A stretch of 64,000 nt of DNA. It comes from Enterococcus_I eurekensis. GTDB lineage: Bacteria > Bacillota > Bacilli > Lactobacillales > Enterococcaceae. The stretch is from positions 1 through 64,000 of the forward strand of contig NZ_JBHSGT010000013.1 of assembly GCF_042654605.1 (NCBI RefSeq). Direction: 5' to 3'. The position numbers were made by a program, and so were the translations under genes. Below, in pieces: positions 1-8,093 of the stretch; within the stretch, counting starts at the first letter, position 1, and every line of letters starts with the position of its first letter. Under the pieces are notes generated by a model that saw only the letters and a list, made by a program, of their open reading frames with translations, ran no database searches and was not told where the DNA came from.

Positions 1-59
1 GATAGGGATATTAGTGATACATATTTCAATAAAATGTGCCAAAGAATTAAAGCTATGAA

Positions 60-503
60 TTATTCAGGAGAATCAATAATAATTGTGACTGGACCATCGT
101 TAATTAGAGAAATTTGCATGTTTGCGCCAAATTGGCCAGTTGCTACACCTAAACCTTGCATTTCAAGGGATTGATTAAAGGCTTCATAAAGTGGGATGGC
201 CACTTCTGGTCGAGCCGCTTTAACAAAGCTTGGACGGTTGCCTTTTTTAGTATCCGCATATAAGGTAAATTGCGAGATACTTAAAATCTGACCATTAACA
301 GCCGCAATATCTAGATTCATTTTTCCTTCGGTATCTTCAAAAACACGTAATTTTTCAATCTTGCGTGTTAGATAAGCCACATCTTCTAGCGTGTCATCTT
401 CATGAATTCCTAGTAAAACCATGAAACCTTGCTGAATGGCCCCAACAATTTCATTATCGATTGCGACACTTGCTTCTTTGACTCTTTGAATTACTGCGCG
501 CAT
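60..503 (-). CDS. dtd: D-aminoacyl-tRNA deacylase
   Basis: Cytosolic enzyme that hydrolyses D-aminoacyl-tRNAs (and Gly-tRNA-Ala), a proofreading step in translation. The 147-residue product opens with the family-typical MRAVIQRVKEASV and carries the SQFTLYADTKKGNRPSF active-site block and a near C-terminal GxFGANMQ segment. The frame stays open 9 codons further upstream, but the ATG at 501-503 is chosen because it gives the canonical N-terminus and has a GAGAGGA ribosome binding site ending about 10 nt before it. That site overlaps the end of rel, so the two genes are probably co-transcribed and translationally coupled. Full length; nothing unusual. Confidence 0.95.
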   Translation of the reverse strand: MRAVIQRVKEASVAIDNEIVGAIQQGFMVLLGIHEDDTLEDVAYLTRKIEKLRVFEDTEGKMNLDIAAVNGQILSISQFTLYADTKKGNRPSFVKAARPEVAIPLYEAFNQSLEMQGLGVATGQFGANMQISLINDGPVTIIIDSPE

Positions 504-510
504 AAAATAA

Positions 511-2724
511 TTATCCTCTCGTTCGCTCAACGCTATAAACGTCTGGTATTTGTTTCAGCTTCGCGACAATCTGTTGCAAATGCTCTAAGTTTTGGATGGC
601 TACCGTTAAACGAATTGTCGCATTCTTATCTTTATCCAAACGAGCCTCAACACTGGAAATTTTTCTAGTTTGTGTATTAACGACCTGTAAGACATCATTT
701 AGTAATCCTGAACGATCAAAACCATAAATTTCTAAGTCCGCATCATATTCTTTTTTACTATTTCCCGCATCTTCCCACTCAACTTCAATTAAACGATCTT
801 GATGTTCGGGTGAATTGACAATATTTGGACAGTCTGCTCGATGAATAGAGATTCCGCGCCCTTTTGTGATATAGCCGACAATTTTATCCCCTGGAACAGG
901 GTTACAACAACGACTAATTCGAATTAACAAGTTTTGCACGCCTTGAATAACTACGCCACCTTCATGACGAATTTTCATTTTCTCCGATTTCTTTTCCACC
1001 GGTTGATTCATCATATCCTGAATCTTTTGTTTTTCTTTTTCTTGTTGGATTTCTTTTCGTTCGTTTTCAGTCATTCGATTAGCAAATGTCAGTGGGCTTA
1101 GTTCCCCATAACCAATTGCTGCATATAAATCTTCCTCTGACTGATAATTATAGCGGCTAATTACTTCTTGTAATCGGGTTTTAGTTAAGATTTCTTTCGG
1201 TACAAATCCCATATCTAGTAGGCACTTCACAACCGATTCGCGTCCTTTTTCGATATTCTCATCACGATCTTGCGTTTTAAAGAAACGACGAATTTTATTT
1301 TTGGCTTTACTTGTTGCCACTAGTTTTAACCAATCGCGACTTGGACCAAATGAATTGGCTGAAGTTAAAATTTCGACGATATCCCCATTTTTAAGTTTGT
1401 AATCCAATTGAACCATCTTGCCATTAATTTTGGCACCAACGGTTTTATTCCCGACATCGGTATGCACATTGTAAGCAAAATCAAGTGGACTTGAACCTTG
1501 TGGTAACTCAGTAACATCTCCTTTTGGTGTGAAGACATACACTTTGTCACTAAAGATATCACCTTTAACACCTTCCATGAATTCAGAGGCATCATAGCTT
1601 TCATCTTGTAATTCTAGTAATTCTTTAAACCAACCGACATGTTGGGTCATTTTATCCGGTTTTGCTTTCTCAATCACACCTTCTTTGTAGGCCCAATGAG
1701 CCGCGACCCCAAACTCGGCAATTTCATGCATTTCATGTGTCCGAATTTGGATTTCAACTGGGTTGCCTTGTGGCCCAATAACAGTCGTATGAAGTGACTG
1801 ATACATGTTGGCTTTTGGCATAGCGATATAATCTTTAAAACGACCGGGCATTGGTTTCCATTTCGTATGAATCGTCCCCAAAACTGCGTAACAATCTTTA
1901 ATAGATTCGACAATGACACGAATTGCTAAGAGGTCATAAATCTCATCAAATTGTTTTTTCTTATCAACCATTTTACGGTAAATTGAATAAATATGTTTCG
2001 GACGTCCATAAATTTCAGCATAAATGTCCAATTCTTCTGTAGCAATGCGAATTTCTTCAACGGCCTCTTCAACATACGCTTCACGTTCTTCACGCTTACT
2101 CTGCATTAGATGCACGATGCGATAATATTGATTTGGATGAAGGAAGCGTAAGGAACGGTCCTCTAGTTCCCATTTAATTCGACTAATCCCTAAACGATGA
2201 GCCAAGGGTGCATATATTTCCATTGTCTCTTGGGCAATTCGTCGTTGTTTGTCTTCACGTAAATGACCTAATGTCCTCAAATTGTGCAGTCGGTCAGCTA
2301 ATTTCACCATGATTACGCGTAAATCTTGTGCCATTGCAATTAACATTTTACGGTGATTTTCAGCCAATTGTTCCTCATGTGATTTGTATTTAATTTTTCC
2401 TAATTTTGTTACGCCATCTACAAGCATCGCAACATTTTTACCAAATTCTGCTTCTAGATCTTCTAGAGTATAATCCGTATCTTCAACCACGTCATGTAAA
2501 AAACCAGTCGCCACTGTGTGAGGATCCATATGAAGTTCCGCTAAGATTCCTGCTACTTGAATCGGGTGAATAATGTACGGTTCCCCTGATTTGCGAAATT
2601 GGCCTTCGTGGGCTTTTGTCGCAAAATCTAGCGCTTTTTGAACAAAAGCCGTATGTTTTTCACTCATATAAAATGAAACGAGTTTGATGACATTTGGCCC
2701 CGTTAAAATAACTTCTTTTGCCAT
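511..2724 (-). CDS. rel: Bifunctional (p)ppGpp synthetase/hydrolase RelA/SpoT
   Basis: Long RSH enzyme (737 residues) that makes and degrades the alarmone (p)ppGpp in the stringent response. Domain order: HD hydrolase (H53, H77-D78 in an HDVVED motif), synthetase (around 235-350, with a YQSLHTTV block and EIQIRTHEMHEIAEFG), TGS (about 393-455), a zinc-finger-like RCCNPVPGD segment, and a C-terminal ACT domain. Both catalytic halves look intact, so this is the bifunctional Firmicutes Rel. The ATG at 2724 has AAGGAGGG upstream. It precedes dtd and has its own promoter; a terminator-like hairpin sits in its short leader. Confidence 0.97.
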   Translation of the reverse strand: MAKEVILTGPNVIKLVSFYMSEKHTAFVQKALDFATKAHEGQFRKSGEPYIIHPIQVAGILAELHMDPHTVATGFLHDVVEDTDYTLEDLEAEFGKNVAMLVDGVTKLGKIKYKSHEEQLAENHRKMLIAMAQDLRVIMVKLADRLHNLRTLGHLREDKQRRIAQETMEIYAPLAHRLGISRIKWELEDRSLRFLHPNQYYRIVHLMQSKREEREAYVEEAVEEIRIATEELDIYAEIYGRPKHIYSIYRKMVDKKKQFDEIYDLLAIRVIVESIKDCYAVLGTIHTKWKPMPGRFKDYIAMPKANMYQSLHTTVIGPQGNPVEIQIRTHEMHEIAEFGVAAHWAYKEGVIEKAKPDKMTQHVGWFKELLELQDESYDASEFMEGVKGDIFSDKVYVFTPKGDVTELPQGSSPLDFAYNVHTDVGNKTVGAKINGKMVQLDYKLKNGDIVEILTSANSFGPSRDWLKLVATSKAKNKIRRFFKTQDRDENIEKGRESVVKCLLDMGFVPKEILTKTRLQEVISRYNYQSEEDLYAAIGYGELSPLTFANRMTENERKEIQQEKEKQKIQDMMNQPVEKKSEKMKIRHEGGVVIQGVQNLLIRISRCCNPVPGDKIVGYITKGRGISIHRADCPNIVNSPEHQDRLIEVEWEDAGNSKKEYDADLEIYGFDRSGLLNDVLQVVNTQTRKISSVEARLDKDKNATIRLTVAIQNLEHLQQIVAKLKQIPDVYSVERTRG

Positions 2725-2740
2725 TTGGAACCCTCCTTAG

Positions 2741-2766
2741 TAAAAATGTCTGGGAAGCTCCCAGAC
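2741..2766 (-). terminator. Terminator-like hairpin in the rel leader
   Basis: On the minus strand an 8-bp stem closes a 3-nt loop (GTCTGGGAGCTTCCCAGAC) and is followed by TTTTTACT. It ends the prmA-rsmE transcript, but it also lies downstream of the rel promoter, only about 15 nt before the rel start codon region. It may therefore act as an attenuator of rel. Confidence 0.7.
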
Positions 2767-2800
2767 ACCATTTCATCTATTTTGTCTTGTTTACCGTTTA

Positions 2801-2829
2801 ATTATACAAATTTTAGTCCACTTTTTCAA
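2801..2829 (-). promoter_or_regulatory. Sigma-A type promoter for rel-dtd
   Basis: Minus strand: TTGAAA (2829-2824), a 17-bp spacer, then a perfect TATAAT (2806-2801). The predicted start is near 2794, giving a leader of about 70 nt that contains the hairpin at 2741-2766. Confidence 0.75.
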
Positions 2830-2855
2830 ATTTGTTTTCTTATAAAAGTATTCGT

Positions 2856-3605
2856 CTATTGCAATTCAAGTTGATAACTAGCCGCTCCTAACAAATAGAG
2901 CGGTGCCGTTTCACAACGTAGGATTCTTGGTCCTAATCCACATAAAAAAGCCCCTGCTTGAGTAAAAATTTCAATTTCTTTCGGGGTAATCCCACCTTCA
3001 GGCCCAAAAATTGCTAAGACACGCTGACCAGGTTGGAGCGATTGGAAAGCTTGAACTAATTGACTTTTCTCGCCTTGTTTGGCTGATTCTTCATATGCTA
3101 CAAGTATCTTATCGTAGGTCGCTAAATGTTGATAAAAATCAGCATTATTTGAAAACAAAGTCACTGCTGGTACTAATTGACGATGCGATTGTTCCGCTGC
3201 TTCTTCGACAATTTTTTCCAAGCGCTGTTGTTTTTTGTGTAACTTCTTGTCATCCCATTTAACGACTGAGCTAATCGCTGGAAAACCAATTAGGGTATGC
3301 GCGCCAAGTTCGGTTGCTTTTTGGAAAATTAAATCCAATTTATCCCCTTTTGGATAACCCGATGCAATCGTAATGTGGACTGGTAGTTCTTTGTCTTGTT
3401 GTTCCTTCGACAGCTCTTTTAGTTCCACATGACTTTCAAATATTGCAGTGATTTCAGCAATAATGGACACTTGGTTTTTAAAAGCTAAAAAAACTTGATC
3501 CCCCACAGCCATGCGCATGACACGAATCATATGGTGGTAGTCTTCACCTTCTGCTTGGTAGAGGGCTTTATTTTCATAATCCTCATTAATAAAATAGCGT
3601 TGCAT
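2856..3605 (-). CDS. rsmE: 16S rRNA (uracil-1498-N3)-methyltransferase RsmE
   Basis: SPOUT-class methyltransferase that modifies U1498 of 16S rRNA; 249 residues, the usual size. The N-terminal PUA-like part reads MQRYFIN and YHHMIRVMRM. The knotted SAM-binding C-terminal half contains FGPEGGITPKE and LGPRILRCETAPL. The start ATG directly follows the prmA stop codon (TAA-ATG), and its ribosome binding site (GAGGACG) lies inside the end of prmA, so translation is coupled. This prmA-rsmE order is common in Firmicutes. Confidence 0.95.
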   Translation of the reverse strand: MQRYFINEDYENKALYQAEGEDYHHMIRVMRMAVGDQVFLAFKNQVSIIAEITAIFESHVELKELSKEQQDKELPVHITIASGYPKGDKLDLIFQKATELGAHTLIGFPAISSVVKWDDKKLHKKQQRLEKIVEEAAEQSHRQLVPAVTLFSNNADFYQHLATYDKILVAYEESAKQGEKSQLVQAFQSLQPGQRVLAIFGPEGGITPKEIEIFTQAGAFLCGLGPRILRCETAPLYLLGAASYQLELQ

Positions 3606-4553
3606 TTATTCGTCCTCTGGTTTTCCTAGAATAATCGCATACCAATCTTTTTGTTGTAAAACTTCTTCAACGACAAAATCTTGTGCTTCCATCGCTTCGA
3701 TTACTAAATCTTTTTTATCTGCAATAATCCCTGAGACAATTAATTTCCCTGTTTGTTTCAGTAAACGCCACGCATCAGGAATCATTAGTAAAATAATATC
3801 GGCTAAAATATTGGCGACAATAATATCGGCTTCGACTGTTACATCTTTCAATAAGTCATTGGCTGAAACGTGCACGTCTTTTGCTATCGTATTCAAATCC
3901 ATATTTTCTTGCGCGGCACGAACGGCCACTTCATCTAAATCATAAGCATAAACATCTTTTGCACCTAAATATTTACTCGCAATACTTAAAACGCCTGAAC
4001 CTGTCCCAACATCAAGTACCGTTTCGCCGCCACGTAGGCTAATTTCTAATGCTTGTAAAGTTAAATTAGTTGTTGGGTGCGTTCCTGTTCCAAAAGCCAT
4101 TCCTGGATCAAGGGTAATAATTTTTTCGTTTTCATCTGTTGCCTGATAGTCTTCCCAGCTGGGTACAATCGTTAAATAACGTGTGACACGGACGGGATGG
4201 TAATATTTTTTCCAGGCAGTTGCCCAATTTTCATCTTGGACCTCACTCACCGTCACTTCATTTTTACCGATTGCTAAACCATACTCAGGTAATTTATCAA
4301 TTTGACTCGTAATAAACGGTAAAATTTCCGGTAAGAAAATCGTTTCTGGGAAGTAAGCCATGACTAAAGCCCCTTCTTCTAAACCAGTATAAGATTTTTT
4401 GTCGAGTAATTCCCCGTAAGCATCACTTTTAAAATTTTCAATATCTAAAGTATCTTCAATGGCTACACCACTGGCACCTGATTCCATTAAAATATTAGCT
4501 ATAGCTTCAACCGCTTCACTAGCTGTTTCTACTTTTACTTCATTCCACTTCAT
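3606..4553 (-). CDS. prmA: Ribosomal protein L11 methyltransferase PrmA
   Basis: SAM-dependent methyltransferase that trimethylates ribosomal protein L11. The 315-residue protein has an N-terminal substrate-recognition domain and a Rossmann-type methyltransferase domain with VLDVGTGSGVLSI (motif I), DPGMAFGTGTHPTT and IVANILADI. The reading frame extends 23 codons upstream of the chosen start. I use the ATG at 4553 (MKWNEVKV) because AAAGGAGA sits 7 nt before it and it matches family N-termini. It lies between a DUF3013 gene and rsmE. Confidence 0.95.
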   Translation of the reverse strand: MKWNEVKVETASEAVEAIANILMESGASGVAIEDTLDIENFKSDAYGELLDKKSYTGLEEGALVMAYFPETIFLPEILPFITSQIDKLPEYGLAIGKNEVTVSEVQDENWATAWKKYYHPVRVTRYLTIVPSWEDYQATDENEKIITLDPGMAFGTGTHPTTNLTLQALEISLRGGETVLDVGTGSGVLSIASKYLGAKDVYAYDLDEVAVRAAQENMDLNTIAKDVHVSANDLLKDVTVEADIIVANILADIILLMIPDAWRLLKQTGKLIVSGIIADKKDLVIEAMEAQDFVVEEVLQQKDWYAIILGKPEDE

Positions 4554-4567
4554 TTTTTGCTCTCCTT

Positions 4568-5047
4568 TTAATAACTTGGGTATGGGATAAATTGCTCTTG
4601 ACCCGCATATTTCGCAACACACGCTTCATAACGTATTTTTTCAAAATTCAATTCAAATACTTCAGACTCTTCATCTTCTAAAAAGTCGAGTAAAGCGCTT
4701 TGGCCATCATCTAAAATTTCTTTAATGTAATCAACTAAACCAAGCAACTCTTGTTTTTTCATACCTTTTTTCCCTTCAAAAGGTAGGCAAGCTAAGTAAT
4801 CTTCCGGATCAATCTTTGATTTACCTGGGTTATATAATAAAATACCATCCTCAAATTCAATCACTTCTTCAGAAGAGCCGATTCCTTCGGTATCATCGAT
4901 TAACCATTGTTCTTTGTTTTCTGCAAATAGTAAAAATACTAATTCAATGGTATGATTTTTCGCATCCCAATCAATTGCAACATCGTAATCGGTTAATTTT
5001 TTATTTAATTGTTCATCTAGAAAAGTTAACATTGTTTCTTTCGCCAT
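4568..5047 (-). CDS. DUF3013 family protein
   Basis: An acidic cytosolic protein of 159 residues that I recognise as DUF3013, a family found mainly in Enterococcus, Streptococcus and relatives and often next to prmA. It starts MAKETMLTFLDE and has a conserved YDVAIDWDAKNH segment. There are no membrane helices and no catalytic motif I can name, so the function is unknown. It heads the prmA-rsmE operon; the 14-nt gap to prmA holds the prmA ribosome binding site. Its own start has AAGAGGAAAA upstream. The neighbourhood suggests a link to ribosome maturation, which is inference only. Confidence 0.8.
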   Translation of the reverse strand: MAKETMLTFLDEQLNKKLTDYDVAIDWDAKNHTIELVFLLFAENKEQWLIDDTEGIGSSEEVIEFEDGILLYNPGKSKIDPEDYLACLPFEGKKGMKKQELLGLVDYIKEILDDGQSALLDFLEDEESEVFELNFEKIRYEACVAKYAGQEQFIPYPSY

Positions 5048-5175
5048 GACTTTTTCCTCTTTTCTTTATTTTATTGGCAATGTTGACTGTTTACTCGTTC
5101 CTATTTGTCACGAATTTATCCATCCATCCACTATTACTTTTATGATACACAATTCCTTGTCATTACGCTATGCCC

Positions 5176-5226
5176 AACGACTGACTTTCTCAAAAATTAC
5201 AGTCGTTTAGCGCCATATGTTATACT
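5176..5226 (+). promoter_or_regulatory. Probable rarA promoter overlapped by an inverted repeat
   Basis: TTACAG (5197-5202), an 18-bp spacer and TATACT (5221-5226) precede rarA by about 35 bp. A perfect 8-bp inverted repeat, AACGACTG (5176-5183) and CAGTCGTT (5200-5207), covers the -35 element. It has no T-run and so is not an obvious terminator; it could be an operator. Confidence 0.45.
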
Positions 5227-5260
5227 CTTTTTAACGAATTAATTCGAAAGGTGGATTTCC

Positions 5261-6535
5261 ATGCAAAAACCTCTGGCCTACCGAATGCGCCCGAAACATT
5301 TAGAAGAAGTTGTTGGCCAACAACACCTAGTCGCTCCCGGTAAGATTATTCATCGGATGATTGAGGCTAAAATGCTATCCTCAATGATTTTATACGGCCC
5401 TCCTGGAACGGGTAAAACGAGTATCGCAAGCGCGATTGCTGGTTCAACCCGCTATGCATTTCGTATATTAAATGCCGCAACTGACACGAAAAAAGATTTA
5501 CAAGTTGTCGCTGAAGAAGGAAAAATGAGCGGAACGGTGATTTTGCTACTCGATGAGATTCATCGCCTCGACAAAACCAAGCAAGATTTTTTGCTACCTC
5601 ATTTAGAAAGTGGTCGGATTATTTTAATTGGTGCCACAACAGAGAATCCTTATATTTCAATTAACCCCGCCATCCGTAGCCGAACACAAATTTTTGAAGT
5701 CAAGCCTTTGACAGAAGAAGACATTATTCAAGCCATTAACCATGCCTTAAAAGATAAAGAAAATGGATTAGGCAACGAATCGATTCTAATTGAAGACGAT
5801 GCGCTCTTACACTTATCACGGGCGACAAACGGCGATTTACGTAGTGCACTAAACGGTTTAGAATTAGGCGTTCGTTCAACACCTAAAAATAAAAATGGCA
5901 CAATCGTCATCACATTAAGCATTATTGAGGAATGCATTCAGCGTAAATCTTTGACCCATGATAAAGGTGGCGATGCCCATTATGATGTGATCTCTGCTTT
6001 CCAAAAATCAATCCGCGGTAGTGACGTTGATGCAGCCTTACATTATTTAGCACGTCTCGTTGAAGCTGGCGATTTACCCATCATTTGCCGTCGCTTACTC
6101 GTGATTGCCTACGAAGATATCGGCCTTGCTAATCCTGGAGCTGCATCAAGAACCGTCAACGCGGTCTTGGCCGCCGAAAAACTTGGATTCCCAGAAGCAA
6201 GGATTCCTTTAGCAGAAACGGTCATTGATTTATGTCTATCGCCAAAATCAAATACCGCCGTTATCAGCATTGATGCAGCTTTAGCCGATATTCGCAAAGG
6301 ACATGCTGGTTTCGTACCAAGTCACCTGCAAGATAGTCATTATCAAGGTGCAAAAAATCTAGGACGTGGCATTGGTTACCAATATCCACACGATTTTGAG
6401 AATGCTTGGGTTAAGCAACAGTACTTACCTGATAAACTAAAACATGCTCGTTATTATTTACCAAAAGCTACCGGTAAGTATGAACAAGCACTCGCTTTTC
6501 GTCTAAATCAGATTAATGAATGGAAAAAGAAATAA
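5261..6535 (+). CDS. rarA: Replication-associated recombination ATPase RarA (MgsA)
   Basis: AAA+ ATPase that acts at stalled replication forks, related to clamp-loader subunits and eukaryotic WRNIP1. The 424-residue protein has Walker A GPPGTGKT (46-53), Walker B LLLDEIH (95-101), the sensor-1 segment LIGATTENP and a C-terminal MgsA oligomerisation domain ending in FRLNQINEWKKK. The ATG at 5261 follows AAAGGTGG. It is monocistronic and faces away from the DUF3013 operon. A 6S-type RNA gene follows at once, an arrangement I recall from other Firmicutes. Confidence 0.95.
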   Translation: MQKPLAYRMRPKHLEEVVGQQHLVAPGKIIHRMIEAKMLSSMILYGPPGTGKTSIASAIAGSTRYAFRILNAATDTKKDLQVVAEEGKMSGTVILLLDEIHRLDKTKQDFLLPHLESGRIILIGATTENPYISINPAIRSRTQIFEVKPLTEEDIIQAINHALKDKENGLGNESILIEDDALLHLSRATNGDLRSALNGLELGVRSTPKNKNGTIVITLSIIEECIQRKSLTHDKGGDAHYDVISAFQKSIRGSDVDAALHYLARLVEAGDLPIICRRLLVIAYEDIGLANPGAASRTVNAVLAAEKLGFPEARIPLAETVIDLCLSPKSNTAVISIDAALADIRKGHAGFVPSHLQDSHYQGAKNLGRGIGYQYPHDFENAWVKQQYLPDKLKHARYYLPKATGKYEQALAFRLNQINEWKKK

Positions 6536-6570
6536 ACAAGTATAACGCTTCCAAAATCAGAGGGTCGCGG

Positions 6571-6599
6571 TTGCGTGTTTTTGTTTCCTATGATATTAT
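6571..6599 (+). promoter_or_regulatory. Strong extended -10 promoter for the 6S-type RNA
   Basis: TTGCGT (6571-6576), a 17-bp spacer and TATTAT (6594-6599), the last preceded by TG one base upstream (extended -10). It lies 35 bp after the rarA stop codon, with no ORF downstream until the repeats, so it drives the non-coding RNA. Confidence 0.75.
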
Positions 6600-6605
6600 G
6601 TAAGT

Positions 6606-6845
6606 GGGAAATCTGTAATGTGCGAGTTATCCCTCTTTAGTGTTGACCGAACATTTTTATTGATATATTGGGATCCGTCCGGTGTTCAAGTTAGTAACAT
6701 GCCTTTTCACTTGGTAGTTCAATGCTTTGACCGTGGAACCCACCTGCTATAACTTGCGGGATCAATACTCCGGGACAAGAAACGGCATTGACGGAAAACC
6801 CATCTTTTTTCAAATGAACCTCTCATGAAAATGAGAGGTTTTTTA
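6606..6845 (+). ncRNA. ssrS: Probable 6S RNA (SsrS), RNA polymerase regulator
   Basis: About 240 nt lie between a strong promoter and an intrinsic terminator with no ORF. The sequence can fold into a long-range stem: GCGAGTTAT (about 6622-6630) pairs with ATAACTTGC (about 6749-6757), enclosing smaller hairpins such as CAAGT/ACTTG (6687-6712). A second alternative pairing, TCAATGC (6719-6725) with GCATTGA (6785-6791), is also possible. 6S RNA binds sigma-A holoenzyme and lowers transcription in stationary phase. The location directly after rarA supports the call. It is not SRP RNA, tmRNA or RNase P RNA, whose signature motifs are missing. The exact 3' end is uncertain. Confidence 0.7.
6817..6845 (+). 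terminator. Intrinsic terminator of the 6S-type RNA
   Basis: A 10-bp stem, AACCTCTCAT and ATGAGAGGTT, around a GAAA loop, followed by a run of T. Confidence 0.85.
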
Positions 6846-6870
6846 TATTCCAAACGCTATTTAGATAGAA

Positions 6871-6920
6871 AAAAAAGAACGATAAGATGACTGCTTTTAC
6901 GTCTTCCATCGTTCTTTTTT
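6871..6920. terminator. Bidirectional terminator between 6S RNA and the psiE repeats
   Basis: AAAAAAGAACGAT (6871-6883) is fully complementary to ATCGTTCTTTTTT (6908-6920), so each strand has a T-run. For the minus strand it ends the psiE transcript after that has passed through the hairpin repeats. Confidence 0.75.
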
Positions 6921-6927
6921 ATAAAAT

Positions 6928-7194
6928 CTGAGCATTTCAAAAACAACCTAGATTTTTCGGTGTTTGTGAAGCATGTTCTCGGAAATAAGCATAACCGAAA
7001 AAAATGAAAAAACCATTTTTTCGGTCATTTTACTTATTTCTCGAACCTGAGCGCTTCAAAAACAACCTAGATTTTTCGGTGTTTGTGAAGCATGTTCTCG
7101 GAAATAAGCATAACCGAGAAAAATGAAAAAACCATTTTTTCGGTCATCTTACTTATTTCTCGAACCTGAGCGCTTCAAAAACAACCTAGATTTT
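6928..7194 (-). repeat. Tandem 119-bp stem-loop repeats (two copies plus a partial third)
   Basis: Copies at 6928-7046 and 7047-7165 differ at only four positions; a third copy breaks off after about 29 bp at 7194, inside the last codons of psiE. Each copy has outer arms GAAATAAG and CTTATTTC, an inner ACCGA/TCGGT stem and an A-rich/T-rich loop. The arms and loop match the units at 43609-44225 (in opposite orientation), so this is one dispersed repeat family. The array lies in the 3' untranslated region of psiE. Confidence 0.85.
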
Positions 7195-7611
7195 CTCGTC
7201 TTTTTCTGAATGGATCGAGGTGAATGAAGTCATTTTTTCGAACATGAATAATACTGCCACTAAAATTAAAATCGCAATTGATAAGTAAACTGTTTCAATT
7301 CCTCCGCCATGTTCTAATAGCAATTCTCTTAAAATAGCAGTCATACTAATTAATACAAGATAGCGCACTGGGATATGATGACCTTCTTTAATATAACGTA
7401 ACAGCATTAAAATAATTTCTAAAAAGATAAAAATGGTCGTCATCTGCTCAATAACATAATTGGGGTCCCCTTTTAAATTAATCATTAGTACATGTTGTGT
7501 AATTTTAAAAACACCTTCGCCCATCGCAATTGAAACAGCTAATACCAAGATTCCAATCATTATATCAACAGATAATTTAATGATTTTTTCAAATTGTCCA
7601 AATACTTTCAT
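7186..7611 (-). CDS. psiE: PsiE family membrane protein
   Basis: A 141-residue integral membrane protein of the phosphate-starvation-inducible PsiE family, whose molecular role is unknown. About four hydrophobic helices can be seen (near residues 16-32, 55-68, 82-96 and 105-124), with the family-like stretch LLRYIKEGHHIPVRYLVLI between the second and third. The start ATG follows GAAAGG by 11 nt. Its last codons and the stop (TAG at 7186-7188) lie within the truncated third copy of the 119-bp repeat, so the native C-terminus may have been altered by the repeat. It stands alone between terminators. Confidence 0.8.
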   Translation of the reverse strand: MKVFGQFEKIIKLSVDIMIGILVLAVSIAMGEGVFKITQHVLMINLKGDPNYVIEQMTTIFIFLEIILMLLRYIKEGHHIPVRYLVLISMTAILRELLLEHGGGIETVYLSIAILILVAVLFMFEKMTSFTSIHSEKDEKI

Positions 7612-7743
7612 TTCTTCACTTACCTTTCAATCATCCTTAATCATATTTTTAAAACATAGCTTTCAAAATGATTAGGAAATATTTGATTCCCATCCATTCA
7701 TCTTCTATACTAAAGTTACTACATTTTGAAAGGAATATAAATA

Positions 7744-8019
7744 ATGATTTTAGGAATTTTAATATTAATTGGTCTCGTTCTTTTAGTTTTTAGCTTTTTA
7801 TTGTTTAAAAAACAAGTGATTTTTCTGACACTACTGGCAGATGACAGTCTTGCTAACAAACAATTTTTACAAGTATATAGTATGATTTTTCTCGGTTTAG
7901 GAATTACCGCATTTTTACTAATTCCTTTTGCTGACAAGGAAATGACACTTTATTTCTTAGCTGTCATGATGCTCGCTTCGGCGACTTTTAGTTACCAATT
8001 TTCAAAAAAAATAAAATAA
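7744..8019 (+). CDS. Small three-helix membrane protein, unknown function
   Basis: 91 residues with three predicted membrane helices (about 2-21, 45-62 and 67-83) and a basic tail (FSKKIK). A good ribosome binding site (GAAAGGA) lies before the ATG. I do not recognise the family. It runs in the same direction as the downstream universal stress gene, but that gene has its own promoter. The ORF is believable because of its start signals and consistent hydrophobic pattern. Confidence 0.65.
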   Translation: MILGILILIGLVLLVFSFLLFKKQVIFLTLLADDSLANKQFLQVYSMIFLGLGITAFLLIPFADKEMTLYFLAVMMLASATFSYQFSKKIK

Positions 8020-8034
8020 TTATTGTCTAGTTAT

Positions 8035-8063
8035 TTGGCATTTCATCTGAAAAGGTTTACAAT
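8035..8063 (+). promoter_or_regulatory. Promoter of the universal stress gene
   Basis: TTGGCA (8035-8040), a 17-bp spacer and TACAAT (8058-8063), about 30 bp before the chosen start codon. Confidence 0.6.
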
Positions 8064-8093
8064 AAAGAAAAGGATGAAAAGGATGTGGTTCTT

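Noticed and set aside
6606..6845. SRP RNA, tmRNA or RNase P RNA
   Set aside because: The SRP GGAAG-tetraloop helix, the tmRNA tag frame with tRNA-like ends and the RNase P GAGGAAAGTCC motif are all absent. The location and fold fit 6S RNA better.
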